From NCBI RefSeq assembly GCF_002979435.1, contig NZ_PCOV01000001.1, positions 248,001 to 312,000 on the forward strand: DNA of 64,000 nt, read 5' to 3'. The stretch is from Microbacterium sp. MYb66 (GTDB lineage Bacteria > Actinomycetota > Actinomycetes > Actinomycetales > Microbacteriaceae). The translations under genes and the position numbers were made by a program. The stretch's first letter is position 1. Each line of letters begins with the position of its first letter. Below, piece by piece: positions 34,445-42,869 of the stretch. The notes under the pieces were generated by a model. The model ran no database searches and had not been told where the DNA came from. It saw nothing but the letters and a program-made list of their open reading frames with translations.

Positions 34445-35512
34445 GTGACTCACGTCCGTCACCGCGATCGACCAGCGGGGGAGCAGCATGCGAATCGGCA
34501 TCCGGAGAGTGACGTCGATGAGGCGGCCGGGGTGGATGAGCAGCCCGGACTGACCTGGCAGTGGTCGCGATTCGGCCTCGGACTCCTTTTCGCGCTCCCC
34601 GCCATGGTGATCACTCCTTTCGCGCCGACCGTCGGTCTGGCGCTCGCTGTCGGAGTGCTCCCCGCAGCGGCGTTCCGGCTCCCTCCGCGGCGTCGAGGAC
34701 GCGCGGTCATTCCGCTCATCGGCGGACTCAGCGCTGTCGGTCTGCTCCTCGGATCTCTGCTGGCGACGACTCCCGTCATCGCCGTCGTGGCCTTGTTCGG
34801 GATCGCCGTGCTCGCCTGCGTCAACGCGACACGAGGACGTCTGGCACAGCTGGTCCTGATCCTCGTCCTGCCGATGGTGGGCGTCGGACTGAGTTTTCCC
34901 TGGTCGCCGGTGGCCGTCGAACTCGGCGCCAGCATGATCGCCGGTTCGCTGTACGCCTGGTCGATCTCGCTCGTCTGGCCGGAGCGTGCGGAACCTCCAC
35001 CCGCCGCCGCCCCGATCCCGCGCGGACGCGCGATGCTGATCTACGGCATCCTGCTCGGCACCGCCGCCGCTGCCGCTGCGGCGACGGGTTTCCTTCTCGG
35101 GGTCGAGCACGTCGGATGGGCGACGGCTGCTGTGCTGCTCGTCATGCGTCCCGTGCGGGGGCAGCTGATCGCTCGCAGCGTGGGGCGCGCCATCTCGGTC
35201 CTGATGGGAGCATCCGCGGCCGCCACGTTCGCGCTTCTCGTGCCGGGGGACGCCGTCATCGGGGTCGCGATCGGCCTCGCGGTGGGAGCACTGGGCGCGA
35301 GCCAGGAGAGTCGTTGGTACGTCGCTCCTGGGTTCACCACATTCGTCGCGCTGACTCTCATCCTGGTGACGTCGTCGGAGCCTCCGGGCGAGCGATTTCT
35401 CGAGCGAACGTTGGAGACCCTTCTCGGCGTCGGTCTGGCGCTGTTCTTCGGGACGGCGGTGCCATCGCTCATCTCGCTCTCAGCGCAGCGTCGCCGGTCG
35501 AGGCCGGCGTAG
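34445..35512 (+). CDS. FUSC-family membrane protein (355 aa)
   Basis: Two sets of membrane helices separated by a polar linker, matching FUSC/aromatic-acid-exporter-like proteins. The second half holds the FUSC_2-like core WATAAVLLVMRPVRGQLIARSVGRA. Relatives export aromatic acids or are linked to fusaric acid resistance. The start is uncertain: GTG at 34445 gives a polar N-terminus of about 35 residues, and a later GTG is possible. It lies 39 bp after the SulP gene and is probably co-transcribed. Confidence 0.75.
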   Translation: MTHVRHRDRPAGEQHANRHPESDVDEAAGVDEQPGLTWQWSRFGLGLLFALPAMVITPFAPTVGLALAVGVLPAAAFRLPPRRRGRAVIPLIGGLSAVGLLLGSLLATTPVIAVVALFGIAVLACVNATRGRLAQLVLILVLPMVGVGLSFPWSPVAVELGASMIAGSLYAWSISLVWPERAEPPPAAAPIPRGRAMLIYGILLGTAAAAAAATGFLLGVEHVGWATAAVLLVMRPVRGQLIARSVGRAISVLMGASAAATFALLVPGDAVIGVAIGLAVGALGASQESRWYVAPGFTTFVALTLILVTSSEPPGERFLERTLETLLGVGLALFFGTAVPSLISLSAQRRRSRPA

Positions 35513-35534
35513 GCGGCCTTCGTCTGAAAAGCGC

Positions 35535-35563
35535 TTGAGGCGTCGCCTGCCGGGTGCAATACT
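35535..35563 (+). promoter_or_regulatory. Promoter of the first MalT-like regulator
   Basis: TTGAGG (35535-35540), 17-bp spacer, AATACT (35558-35563). One of the better sigma-A-like promoters in the window. The predicted leader is about 43 nt and carries a G-rich ribosome site. Confidence 0.55.
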
Positions 35564-35612
35564 GCGGAAGGACGGCCGACCTCGCGTCGAGTCCATCGGA
35601 CCGGGGGGTGCC

Positions 35613-38204
35613 ATGACCGGAGACATCAGCGACGACGACGCGGCGAGGATTCTCGTCCCCGCCGCAGTCGACGACGATGTCGTGCGGCCTCGGCTGCTCG
35701 CGCGCCTGACGGCAGCGATGGACGAGCCGTGGACCCTCACCCTCGTGACGGCTCCGGCTGGAGCAGGGAAGACGCGGTTGCTCACCCACTGGGCGCGCGC
35801 CGTCGGCTCGGATGCGGACACCGAGGTCGTCTGGGTATCGTTCCAGCGCCATGACACCGATCTCTCGCTGCTCCGCTCGGCGCTCGAGAGCATCGATGAC
35901 GAACGCCTTGGTGAGAGTCTCGCGAGGGTCCCGATCTGGCCGTCGGCGGACGCGGCGAGATCGCTGGCGCGCGCGCTCCGCGGAACCGACCGCCGGATCG
36001 TGATCATCTTCGACGATGTGCACGTCATCGAGACACGGGAACACGCCGACATGCTGTGGACGTTCGTGCAAGCCGTACCCGGCAATGCGCACGTGGTGCT
36101 GTCGGGCCGTGGAACCCGGCTGATCCCGGTGGCGCGGCGCCGCATCGCCGGAATCGCGCTGGAGCTCGACAACGGGGATCTCGCCTTCACCCCCGGCGAG
36201 GTTCGGGCCTTCTTCCGCGCGAGTGGTCTCCGTGTCTCTCAGGGGGAGATCACCCTGATCCTCCAGCGCACCGAGGGATGGGCGGCGGGGCTGCGCCTGA
36301 TGGTCCTGGCGGGACAGGAGCATCCGCACACGGCGGACCATCCGCTGCGAGGCGATGCGCCGGCCCTCGTGGACTATTTCCTCGAGGAGGTCTTCGCCGA
36401 CCTCGATGATGAACTCAGTGCGTTCCTGCTGGAGACCTCGGTCCCCGAGGCGTTCACCCTGGAACTCGCCTACCGATTGTCCGATGGGGCACCGGCCGCC
36501 GCGTTCGTCGAGAGGCTGATCCATCTCAACGTCCTGATGGGCCGGCATGGCGACGCGCCGGTCTGGTATCACTACCACCCGCTGCTGCGGGAGTTTCTCC
36601 TCGCTCGGCTGAAGGACCGAGGGCACGCCGTCGTCGAGCATGTCGAGAAGACGGCTGCGGAGTGGTTCGCCGAGCAGCACGACGACCTGCCGGCGCTCCG
36701 TCATGCGATGCAGAGCTGCGACCCGGTCTGCATCTCTGTGATCCTCCGTCGGTGCGGGATGCAGCTCATCCTCACCGGTCACGCCGACCGCGTGATCGAG
36801 GCGATAGGCCGGATGCCGCCGCCGCTGCGGTCCGATCCGGCCGTGCAGATGCTGATCGCGGCGGCCGAACTGGCCCGGGGCGACGCATCCACGGCGGCCG
36901 CGGTGCTGGCGACCCTGCGGGATCACGACGGATCAGCGGCAAGCAGGCAGTGGCAGACGGGACTCGACCTGCACACCGCCCTGCGCCGAGGAGGCATCGC
37001 CGAAGCTCTCGATCGGCTGGGATCCGCCTTCGATGCGTTCACCGGGGAATCCCAGCTGGACACCTATGCATTCCTTCAGGCCGCGATGGGCGAACTGTAT
37101 GTCGGGCGTCTCGACCGCGCCGAGCGGTACGCGCGGTCCGCCGCGGATCAGGCTCGCGCCGTCGGCGCCGTCGCGGCCGAGTTGCAGGCGTCAGCGGTCC
37201 TGAACACCAGCGCGCTCTTCCGCGGCAGGATGCGCGACGTCCTCGCATCCGGGGCCCGGCTGGACGGACGATGGAGCGAGCTCGGAAACCCCGACGATTC
37301 CTTCTACGAGGTGACCAGGGTGTGGCGCCACTGGGTTCCCTACGAGCGTCTGCATTCGGTGGATGCCGAACCGACGTTGCGCGCAGCGGTCTCGATCATC
37401 GACGACGGTTCGGAGCCGGCGATCGCGCGCGGTCTGCGCGGCCTGATCGCTCTGCTGAACGCCCCGGATGCCGACGACCCGCATGCTGCGGCGATCACGA
37501 TGCTCGAGAATCTCGCCCCTCGCGCGGACATGCCGTTGCCGGCGCATTGGTACGCGATGCTGAGCACATTCGCCGTGCACGCGTTCGACCGGCTGGGCGA
37601 GCCCAACCTGCGGGACGCGTTCATCGCGGACACCGCGCAGGCTCTCGGCGCCACGGGCGACGTGATCGTCCTTCGAGCGATCGCGGCGTTGCACGACCAC
37701 CGGCATGCCCTGGCACGAGAGACGCTCGCGCCGGTCCTCGACGGCTCGTCCCCTTGTCTGGTGCCGGCCTCGATGGTGGATGCGTGGCTGGTGGCGTCTG
37801 CACTCGATGTCCACGGCGGCGACTCCGATCGGGCGCAGGCCTCGCTGGCGGTCGCGTTGTCTCTGGCCGAGACGGAGGAGCACGTCCGACGTTTCGGGGG
37901 CGCCGACCCGGCGGTGATCCGTCTCCTGGGTGCGCGGGCGACCGCTGCGACGCGAACCCGCTTCGCGGACGTCGTCCGAGATCGGCTCGCCGCAGCGGGG
38001 ATGCTCGTGGGCGAAGAGCTCACCCACCGGGAACGGATCGTGCTGCTGGCATTGAGCCGCAACTCGACGCTGCGTCAGATCGCCCAGCAGGAGTTCATCT
38101 CGCCGAACACGGTGAAGACGCACGTGCGGAACATCTACCGCAAGCTCGGCGTCTCCGACCGGGAGAGCGTGACGGCGGCCGCGCACGCGCTCGGGATCGA
38201 GTGA
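35613..38204 (+). CDS. Large MalT-like LuxR-family ATPase regulator (863 aa)
   Basis: STAND-type activator. N-terminal NTPase: Walker A APAGAGKT (residues 47-54) and Walker B RRIVIIFDDVHVI (about 128-140). A winged-helix and TPR-like helical region follows. The C-terminal LuxR HTH (about 800-863) contains LTHRERIVLLALSRN and SPNTVKTHVRNIYRKLGVSDR. Such proteins bind a small ligand and ATP, oligomerise and activate transcription. The ligand is unknown. The ATG at 35613 follows a GGGGGG site. A second protein of the same build is at 44001. Confidence 0.9.
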   Translation: MTGDISDDDAARILVPAAVDDDVVRPRLLARLTAAMDEPWTLTLVTAPAGAGKTRLLTHWARAVGSDADTEVVWVSFQRHDTDLSLLRSALESIDDERLGESLARVPIWPSADAARSLARALRGTDRRIVIIFDDVHVIETREHADMLWTFVQAVPGNAHVVLSGRGTRLIPVARRRIAGIALELDNGDLAFTPGEVRAFFRASGLRVSQGEITLILQRTEGWAAGLRLMVLAGQEHPHTADHPLRGDAPALVDYFLEEVFADLDDELSAFLLETSVPEAFTLELAYRLSDGAPAAAFVERLIHLNVLMGRHGDAPVWYHYHPLLREFLLARLKDRGHAVVEHVEKTAAEWFAEQHDDLPALRHAMQSCDPVCISVILRRCGMQLILTGHADRVIEAIGRMPPPLRSDPAVQMLIAAAELARGDASTAAAVLATLRDHDGSAASRQWQTGLDLHTALRRGGIAEALDRLGSAFDAFTGESQLDTYAFLQAAMGELYVGRLDRAERYARSAADQARAVGAVAAELQASAVLNTSALFRGRMRDVLASGARLDGRWSELGNPDDSFYEVTRVWRHWVPYERLHSVDAEPTLRAAVSIIDDGSEPAIARGLRGLIALLNAPDADDPHAAAITMLENLAPRADMPLPAHWYAMLSTFAVHAFDRLGEPNLRDAFIADTAQALGATGDVIVLRAIAALHDHRHALARETLAPVLDGSSPCLVPASMVDAWLVASALDVHGGDSDRAQASLAVALSLAETEEHVRRFGGADPAVIRLLGARATAATRTRFADVVRDRLAAAGMLVGEELTHRERIVLLALSRNSTLRQIAQQEFISPNTVKTHVRNIYRKLGVSDRESVTAAAHALGIE

Positions 38205-38266
38205 ACGCGTGCGCGACCGTTGCGGAGCCTGTCGGTCGCACGCCATGGCCGCGGCGAGACGGGCTT

Positions 38267-38294
38267 CGAGGTCGAGGTCGAGGTCGAGGTCGAG
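38267..38294. repeat. Hexanucleotide tandem repeat
   Basis: CGAGGT repeated four times plus a partial fifth copy, in the 156-bp convergent gap between the regulator (+) and the GAP gene (-). Read on the minus strand in the GAP frame it encodes alternating Leu-Asp. Copy number may vary between strains. Confidence 0.8.
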
Positions 38295-38360
38295 CTCCGT
38301 GTCGGCCGCGATGTCGAACACGACCTTCGTGATCTCTCCGCGGGTGAAGTCGGGCGCGGG

Positions 38361-39077
38361 TCAGAGCAACGCCGCGATTCCCTTCTCGAGTTGGAGTGCT
38401 CCGATGACGAGGAGCAGCGCCGCATTGAGGATATGCGTGTTGCCCGCGATCCAGGTCCGGACGCGGTCCAGGAGGGGTTGGGCGGAGTCGCCGCGCACCA
38501 GGAGGTAGAACACGGGAACGGCGATGGGCAGGGTGCCGACGGAGACGAACGCGGCGGCGACCCAGAACCCGGCGGTGGTGTCGACCTCGGACAGAGTGAT
38601 GTCCAGGGCCGCGATGATCGCGCACGAGGCGTCGACGGGGTTCAGGACGAAGAGGCCGACTCCGAGGAGGAACGTGCGTCCTGGCCGGAACGACTCCACC
38701 GAGTGGAGCCACCCGGGTAGTTGCGGCGAGGCGGCCACGACCTCGCGAGGGGTGGAGGCGGCGGCCATCTGCGCGATGTGCACCCGTCCCTTCCGGTACA
38801 CCCAGACCGCCGCCGCGACGAGGAACAGGCCGATGAGCAGGCGGACCAGCGGCACCCAGAGAGGCGGCTCATTGCGTTCATGGACGGCGAGCAGCGGAAA
38901 CAGCCAGAGGAAGAGGATCATGAGCCCGGCCAGGCCCACGATCCATCCGAGCAGATACGCGATCCCGTTCGCCCTCGCGTTGCGCGAGAGCAGCACGGCG
39001 ACGAGAGCCATGATCGCGAGCGGGCTCAGCACCACGCCGAGCGCCACCGGGACGAGCGCCAGGATCAAGTCACTCAT
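38361..39077 (-). CDS. GAP-family (sulfolipid-1-addressing-like) membrane protein (238 aa)
   Basis: Six-helix protein of the GAP/Sap family: opening LVPVALGVVLSPLAIMALVAVL, NARANGIAYLLGWIVGL, and the mid-protein FLLGVGLFVLNPVDAS. Mycobacterial members help move glycopeptidolipids or sulfolipid-1 across the membrane. It lies 34 bp downstream of a paralogue on the same strand. After its stop codon the same frame stays open for over 1 kb, most of it antisense to the regulator. Confidence 0.85.
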   Translation of the reverse strand: MSDLILALVPVALGVVLSPLAIMALVAVLLSRNARANGIAYLLGWIVGLAGLMILFLWLFPLLAVHERNEPPLWVPLVRLLIGLFLVAAAVWVYRKGRVHIAQMAAASTPREVVAASPQLPGWLHSVESFRPGRTFLLGVGLFVLNPVDASCAIIAALDITLSEVDTTAGFWVAAAFVSVGTLPIAVPVFYLLVRGDSAQPLLDRVRTWIAGNTHILNAALLLVIGALQLEKGIAALL

Positions 39078-39111
39078 GTCCTCGTCCTCTCCTGCTCAGG
39101 TCGGCGGCGTT

Positions 39112-39783
39112 CTAGAAGCTGCCGATGCCCTTGCCGATCATCGATATTCCGATCACGAGCAGCAGGATGGCCATGATGACGGCGTTCTCGGTGGCGAGCC
39201 AGCCGCGGAGGGCGTCCAGCGGGGCACGGAGGCGGTCTGCGGCGACGAGGTAGCCCACGACCGGGATGAGCACGGTCGACGATGCGATGAGGGTGTAGAC
39301 GACGGCCACCAGCACGGTGGAACCGACGGGAAGGGCCGCGCCGCCGATGTCGGTCCCCGCTCCGGCAGCCATGATGAGGTTCTTGGGATTCACCGCAGAC
39401 AACAGGAATCCGAGCCCGAATGCGACGGGGAACGTGACCGTGTCGATGGCTTGCATCCACTTCGGCAGCGCAGCCTCCTGGCCGCCCTTCGGGCGCTTGC
39501 GCCATTGTCCGAACGCGAGCAGGAACAGAAGGAGGCCGAGGACGATCTGCACCACGCCCCGGATGGGGCGGGAGGCGTCAGGATCCTGCTCCGGCAGTAT
39601 CGACGACAGCAGCGTGAACACGGTGACCGCGGCCACGATCCCGATCACCCAGCCGAGCAGGAACCCGACGCTGGTCACTCGCGCTTTCGGTGAGAGCAGC
39701 ATGAGAATGGCCGCGATGATGGGGATGGGACTGATCGCCACCCCGAGTGCGAGGGGGAGCACGTCCCCGATGACGGTGCCCAT
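39112..39783 (-). CDS. GAP-family membrane protein, paralogue (223 aa)
   Basis: Same six-helix family as its neighbour: VLPLALGVAISPIPIIAAILML, RVTSVGFLLGWVIGI, and LGFLLSAVNPKNLIMAAGAG, which corresponds to the LNPVDAS position. The ATG overlaps the stop of the SulP gene (ATGA), so the transporter and this protein are translated together. Confidence 0.87.
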   Translation of the reverse strand: MGTVIGDVLPLALGVAISPIPIIAAILMLLSPKARVTSVGFLLGWVIGIVAAVTVFTLLSSILPEQDPDASRPIRGVVQIVLGLLLFLLAFGQWRKRPKGGQEAALPKWMQAIDTVTFPVAFGLGFLLSAVNPKNLIMAAGAGTDIGGAALPVGSTVLVAVVYTLIASSTVLIPVVGYLVAADRLRAPLDALRGWLATENAVIMAILLLVIGISMIGKGIGSF

Positions 39784-41462
39784 CAACGGCCTTCTTCCTC
39801 TGAGTGTGTTTTCTCTGCGGGGGAGGGGGTGAGCTGGCTGATCGCCGCGCGGTTGGTCGCGTAGACCGGTTCCGACGCGAGCAGGCCGAGAGTGGTGAGG
39901 CGGTGCAGCGTGTTCGGGCGCACCCTGCTGAAAGCGAGCGACACCGACCGGGCGGCGAGCCACTCCTTGAGCGAGGAGAACGATTCCGCGCCGGTGACGT
40001 CGACATCGGTCACCGCCTCCATGTCGACCACGAGGTGGTGGACGGATTCCTCTCCTGCCGAGCGCACAGCCTTCTTGACCGCGGTCGAGAAGACGGCTCC
40101 GTTCGCGAAGAACAGCGGCGCCGCGAGTCGGATGACGATCACGCCCGGAGCGGTCATCGTCCCCGCCGGTGCATCTTCGAGCAGCGATTCGCCCGGGTCA
40201 CCATTGGATTCGAGGACGTCGATGGCCGGATTCGAGGCCCGTTTCGCGAGATTGATGAGCGCGAGCACGAAGGCGACCAGGATGCCGGCGATCGAACCGA
40301 CGAAGAGGGTGACGAGGAAGCATGTCGCACCGATGAGGAACTCGAACCGATCCTTGCGCCAGAGGTCGACGAAGTCGCGGATTCCGAGCAGCGGGATGAT
40401 CGCGACTCCCACGATCGCGCCGATGGCGGGAGACGGGATGTCGGCGAGCAGGGCCGTTCCGAACAGGAGCAGCAGCAGGGTGCCGGCGGCGAGGATCAGC
40501 GCGGGGAACTGAGTTCGGGAGCCGGCCTGGTCCATCGCGGCGGTGCGGGAAGTGGAAGAGCCGACGGCGAAGCTGCCCTGCGCGCCGGCGGCGAGGTTGG
40601 CGATGCCGAATGCGAAGAGGTCGCGGTTCGCGTGGAACGGGTAGCCGTGCTTCTCGGAATAGGAACGTGAGACGAGGAGGCCCTCGGCCGTGGTGACAAG
40701 AGTCAGGGCGATCGCAGACGGCACCAGCGCGAGCCAGAGCGACCAGTCGATCATCGGCCACGTCAGCACCGGGGGTCCCGCCGGCACCTCTCCCAGTACG
40801 TCGACGCCCCGTTGATCGAGGTGGGTCAGGACGACCACGAGCGTCGTGGCCACCAGGACGATCAGCGCCCACGGAACGGCACGGAGGTAGCGCCGTCCTA
40901 GCAGCAGCACGGCGACGGAGCAGACGGAGATCAGGACGGCCCAGCCATTGAGGGTCGTGAAGCCCCCGACGAGGTCTGCCACCTTGCCCGTGAACTCCTT
41001 GCCGGAGTCGATCTTGACACCGAGCATCTTCGCGACCTGGCTGACCATGATGTCGAGTGCGAGGCCGCCGACGAACCCGACGAGGATCGGCTTCGAGAGG
41101 AAGTTCGCCAGGAAGCCGAGCTTGAACACGGCGAGAAGGATGAACATACCGCCGCAGATGATCGCCTGGGCGAGCGCGAGGGTGGCGTAGTCGGCGCTGC
41201 CGGCGGCGGCGAGGCCGCCGATCGAGGAGGCGACGAGCGCGGCGGCCGCCGCATCGGGCGAGGCGACCAGCTGTCGGGAGGATACGACGAGGGCGTAGAT
41301 GACGGTCGGGACGATCAGCGCGTAGAGCCCCGCTGTGGGCGGGAGTCCGGCGATCTGGGCGTACCCGATGTTCAGAGGGATGGCTATGGCGAGCAGGGTG
41401 ACCCCGGCGGTCAGCTCGGTGACGAAGTTCCGCTTCGTCAGCCCCGCGAGCGGACGTTGCAC
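39783..41462 (-). CDS. SulP-family anion transporter with STAS domain (559 aa)
   Basis: Membrane core with SulP motifs (TAGVTLLAIAIPLNIGYAQ, LPPTAGLYALIVPTVIYAL, GSSTSRTAAMDQAGSRTQ) and a better-preserved C-terminal STAS domain than the other SulP: HHLVVDMEAVTDVDVTGAES (about residues 460-479). It is only distantly similar to the SulP at 32723. The GTG at 41462 has AAGGGAGG 4 nt upstream. First gene of a SulP-GAP-GAP operon. Confidence 0.87.
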   Translation of the reverse strand: MQRPLAGLTKRNFVTELTAGVTLLAIAIPLNIGYAQIAGLPPTAGLYALIVPTVIYALVVSSRQLVASPDAAAAALVASSIGGLAAAGSADYATLALAQAIICGGMFILLAVFKLGFLANFLSKPILVGFVGGLALDIMVSQVAKMLGVKIDSGKEFTGKVADLVGGFTTLNGWAVLISVCSVAVLLLGRRYLRAVPWALIVLVATTLVVVLTHLDQRGVDVLGEVPAGPPVLTWPMIDWSLWLALVPSAIALTLVTTAEGLLVSRSYSEKHGYPFHANRDLFAFGIANLAAGAQGSFAVGSSTSRTAAMDQAGSRTQFPALILAAGTLLLLLFGTALLADIPSPAIGAIVGVAIIPLLGIRDFVDLWRKDRFEFLIGATCFLVTLFVGSIAGILVAFVLALINLAKRASNPAIDVLESNGDPGESLLEDAPAGTMTAPGVIVIRLAAPLFFANGAVFSTAVKKAVRSAGEESVHHLVVDMEAVTDVDVTGAESFSSLKEWLAARSVSLAFSRVRPNTLHRLTTLGLLASEPVYATNRAAISQLTPSPAEKTHSEEEGR

Positions 41463-41545
41463 GTCGCCTCCCTTCGACAGCACCCCGGACGAGCGCGTTC
41501 TCGTCCACGATCCCACCGCTCAGCTTGCGGCGACCACGTCTGCAT
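41438..41545 (-). CDS. Possible 35-codon leader peptide overlapping the SulP start
   Basis: A very strong ribosome site (GGGGGAGG, 41551-41558) stands 5 nt before an ATG. The short frame has Cys at positions 22, 23 and 29 and ends 24 nt inside the SulP gene, in a different frame. The ribosome site of the SulP gene lies within the codons just after the Cys pair. It could be a regulatory leader, or a chance frame behind a G-rich stretch. No homology is claimed. Confidence 0.3.
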   Translation of the reverse strand: MQTWSPQAERWDRGRERARPGCCRREATCNVRSRG

Positions 41546-41600
41546 CGCAACCTCCCCCTGGTGATTTACGGTCGAACGCGGCGCGGACCCGCCGCAGCGG

Positions 41601-42740
41601 TCAGACGTGGCGGCGGTTCCTTCTCCTGCGTCGACGGCTCCGATCGGCGGGGGCAGGCTCCGGATCGGGCGGAACAGCGGTGCGGTCGCCGGAGATCCAG
41701 CGCAACCAGGTCGTGTCGGGGTCGCCCTCGAGGACCAGGGTGCGCGCGAGCAGGGTGAGCGGGATCGAGAGGATCGCCCCGAGCGGTCCGATGATGAACG
41801 TCCAGAAGATCACGGAGAAGAAGCTCAGCGTCAGGCTGAGATCCACCGCATCGCTGACGAACTTCGGCTGCACGAGCACCTGCAGGACCACGTTCACCAC
41901 GCAGTAGACAGCGATCACCCCGAGGAGCAACGGCCAGCCGCCGACGACGAAGGCGAGGATCGCCGGGGGGATGAGGCCGAGGACGAAGCCGATGTTCGGG
42001 ATGAAGTTGGTGACGAAGGCGAGGATCGCCCACACCACGGGTGCGGGAACGCCCATCCACCACAGGGCGAGACCGTCGATGATGGCGACGATCGCACCGA
42101 ACGTGGCGTTCACGATGTAGTAGCGACGGATGCCGGTGTTGAGATGCGAGATCCGAGCGATCACGGCGCCCTTCGTGGCACCGAATATCGAGGGAGCCTG
42201 TCGGTAGCGGGCAGCATCGACGGCCATGAAGATGATGTACGCGCAGACGAAGAACAGGGCGGTTGCGACACCGAGCACCGTGCTCCCCAGGCTCCGAGCG
42301 ATGCCGAGCAGCGTCGTGGGATCGAGGACCGATGCCGCAGCACCCGAAGCCTCCTCGTCCAGACCGAGGGACTGGAGCAAGCCGACGAACTCGTCGACCG
42401 TGTTCGCCAGGCCGCCCTCCGACACCAGGTCGCCGATCAGCCGTGCGAACTGCGTTCCCGCGAGCCAGAGCAGAGCGCCCATCGCCAAGAGGATCAGGTA
42501 GGCGACGACGATGACGGCGGTCGTGCTCGCCCACTGCGGCCAGCCGCGGCGATCGAGGGGGCGGCGCAGCGGTTCGCAGATCACGACGATCACGATCGCG
42601 AGAGCGATCGGCCCGAAGAGGTCCCGCACGAAGTAGACGCCCGCCAGCGTGACGGCGCTCGCCGCGAGCACGAGGAGCACCCGCAGGCTGGGGGAGAGCA
42701 TCCGGTCCGGAGCGCGCTCGGGCGCGGGCGAGGTGGTCAC
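41601..42740 (-). CDS. AI-2E/PerM-family transporter (379 aa)
   Basis: About eight membrane helices with family-typical FVCAYIIFMAVDAARYR, the long GLALWWMGVPAPVVWAILAF and FIPNIGFVLGLIPPAILAFV motifs and LVQPKFVSDAVDLS. The family covers autoinducer-2 export, Na+/H+ antiport and other roles; nothing here identifies the substrate. The C-terminus is a basic tail (RSRRRRRRNRRHV). The GTG at 42740 follows TACGCT by 6 nt. It diverges from the unknown membrane protein at 42870. Confidence 0.88.
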   Translation of the reverse strand: MTTSPAPERAPDRMLSPSLRVLLVLAASAVTLAGVYFVRDLFGPIALAIVIVVICEPLRRPLDRRGWPQWASTTAVIVVAYLILLAMGALLWLAGTQFARLIGDLVSEGGLANTVDEFVGLLQSLGLDEEASGAAASVLDPTTLLGIARSLGSTVLGVATALFFVCAYIIFMAVDAARYRQAPSIFGATKGAVIARISHLNTGIRRYYIVNATFGAIVAIIDGLALWWMGVPAPVVWAILAFVTNFIPNIGFVLGLIPPAILAFVVGGWPLLLGVIAVYCVVNVVLQVLVQPKFVSDAVDLSLTLSFFSVIFWTFIIGPLGAILSIPLTLLARTLVLEGDPDTTWLRWISGDRTAVPPDPEPAPADRSRRRRRRNRRHV

Positions 42741-42746
42741 GCGGCC

Positions 42747-42752
42747 AGCGTA
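42747..42752 (-). promoter_or_regulatory. -10 element of the AI-2E-type gene (leaderless)
   Basis: On the minus strand TACGCT ends 6 nt before the GTG at 42740. Confidence 0.5.
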
Positions 42753-42869
42753 GTCGACGGGACTCGGCTCAGCCCTGATGCGGGAGCTCACGGCGAACCG
42801 ACGCCGGGACGGGGGATCGCCCGGTGCGGATGAACCGCCGTCGCCTTCGGTGAACGGGAGGCGGAGACT

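Noticed and set aside
32588..35110. 840-codon open frame opposite SulP and FUSC
   Set aside because: Rich in Arg, His, Asp and Gln with no hydrophobic core. It runs antisense to two clear membrane-protein genes.
38267..38294. CRISPR-like or minisatellite array
   Set aside because: Only a short hexamer repeat without spacers; kept as a simple tandem repeat.
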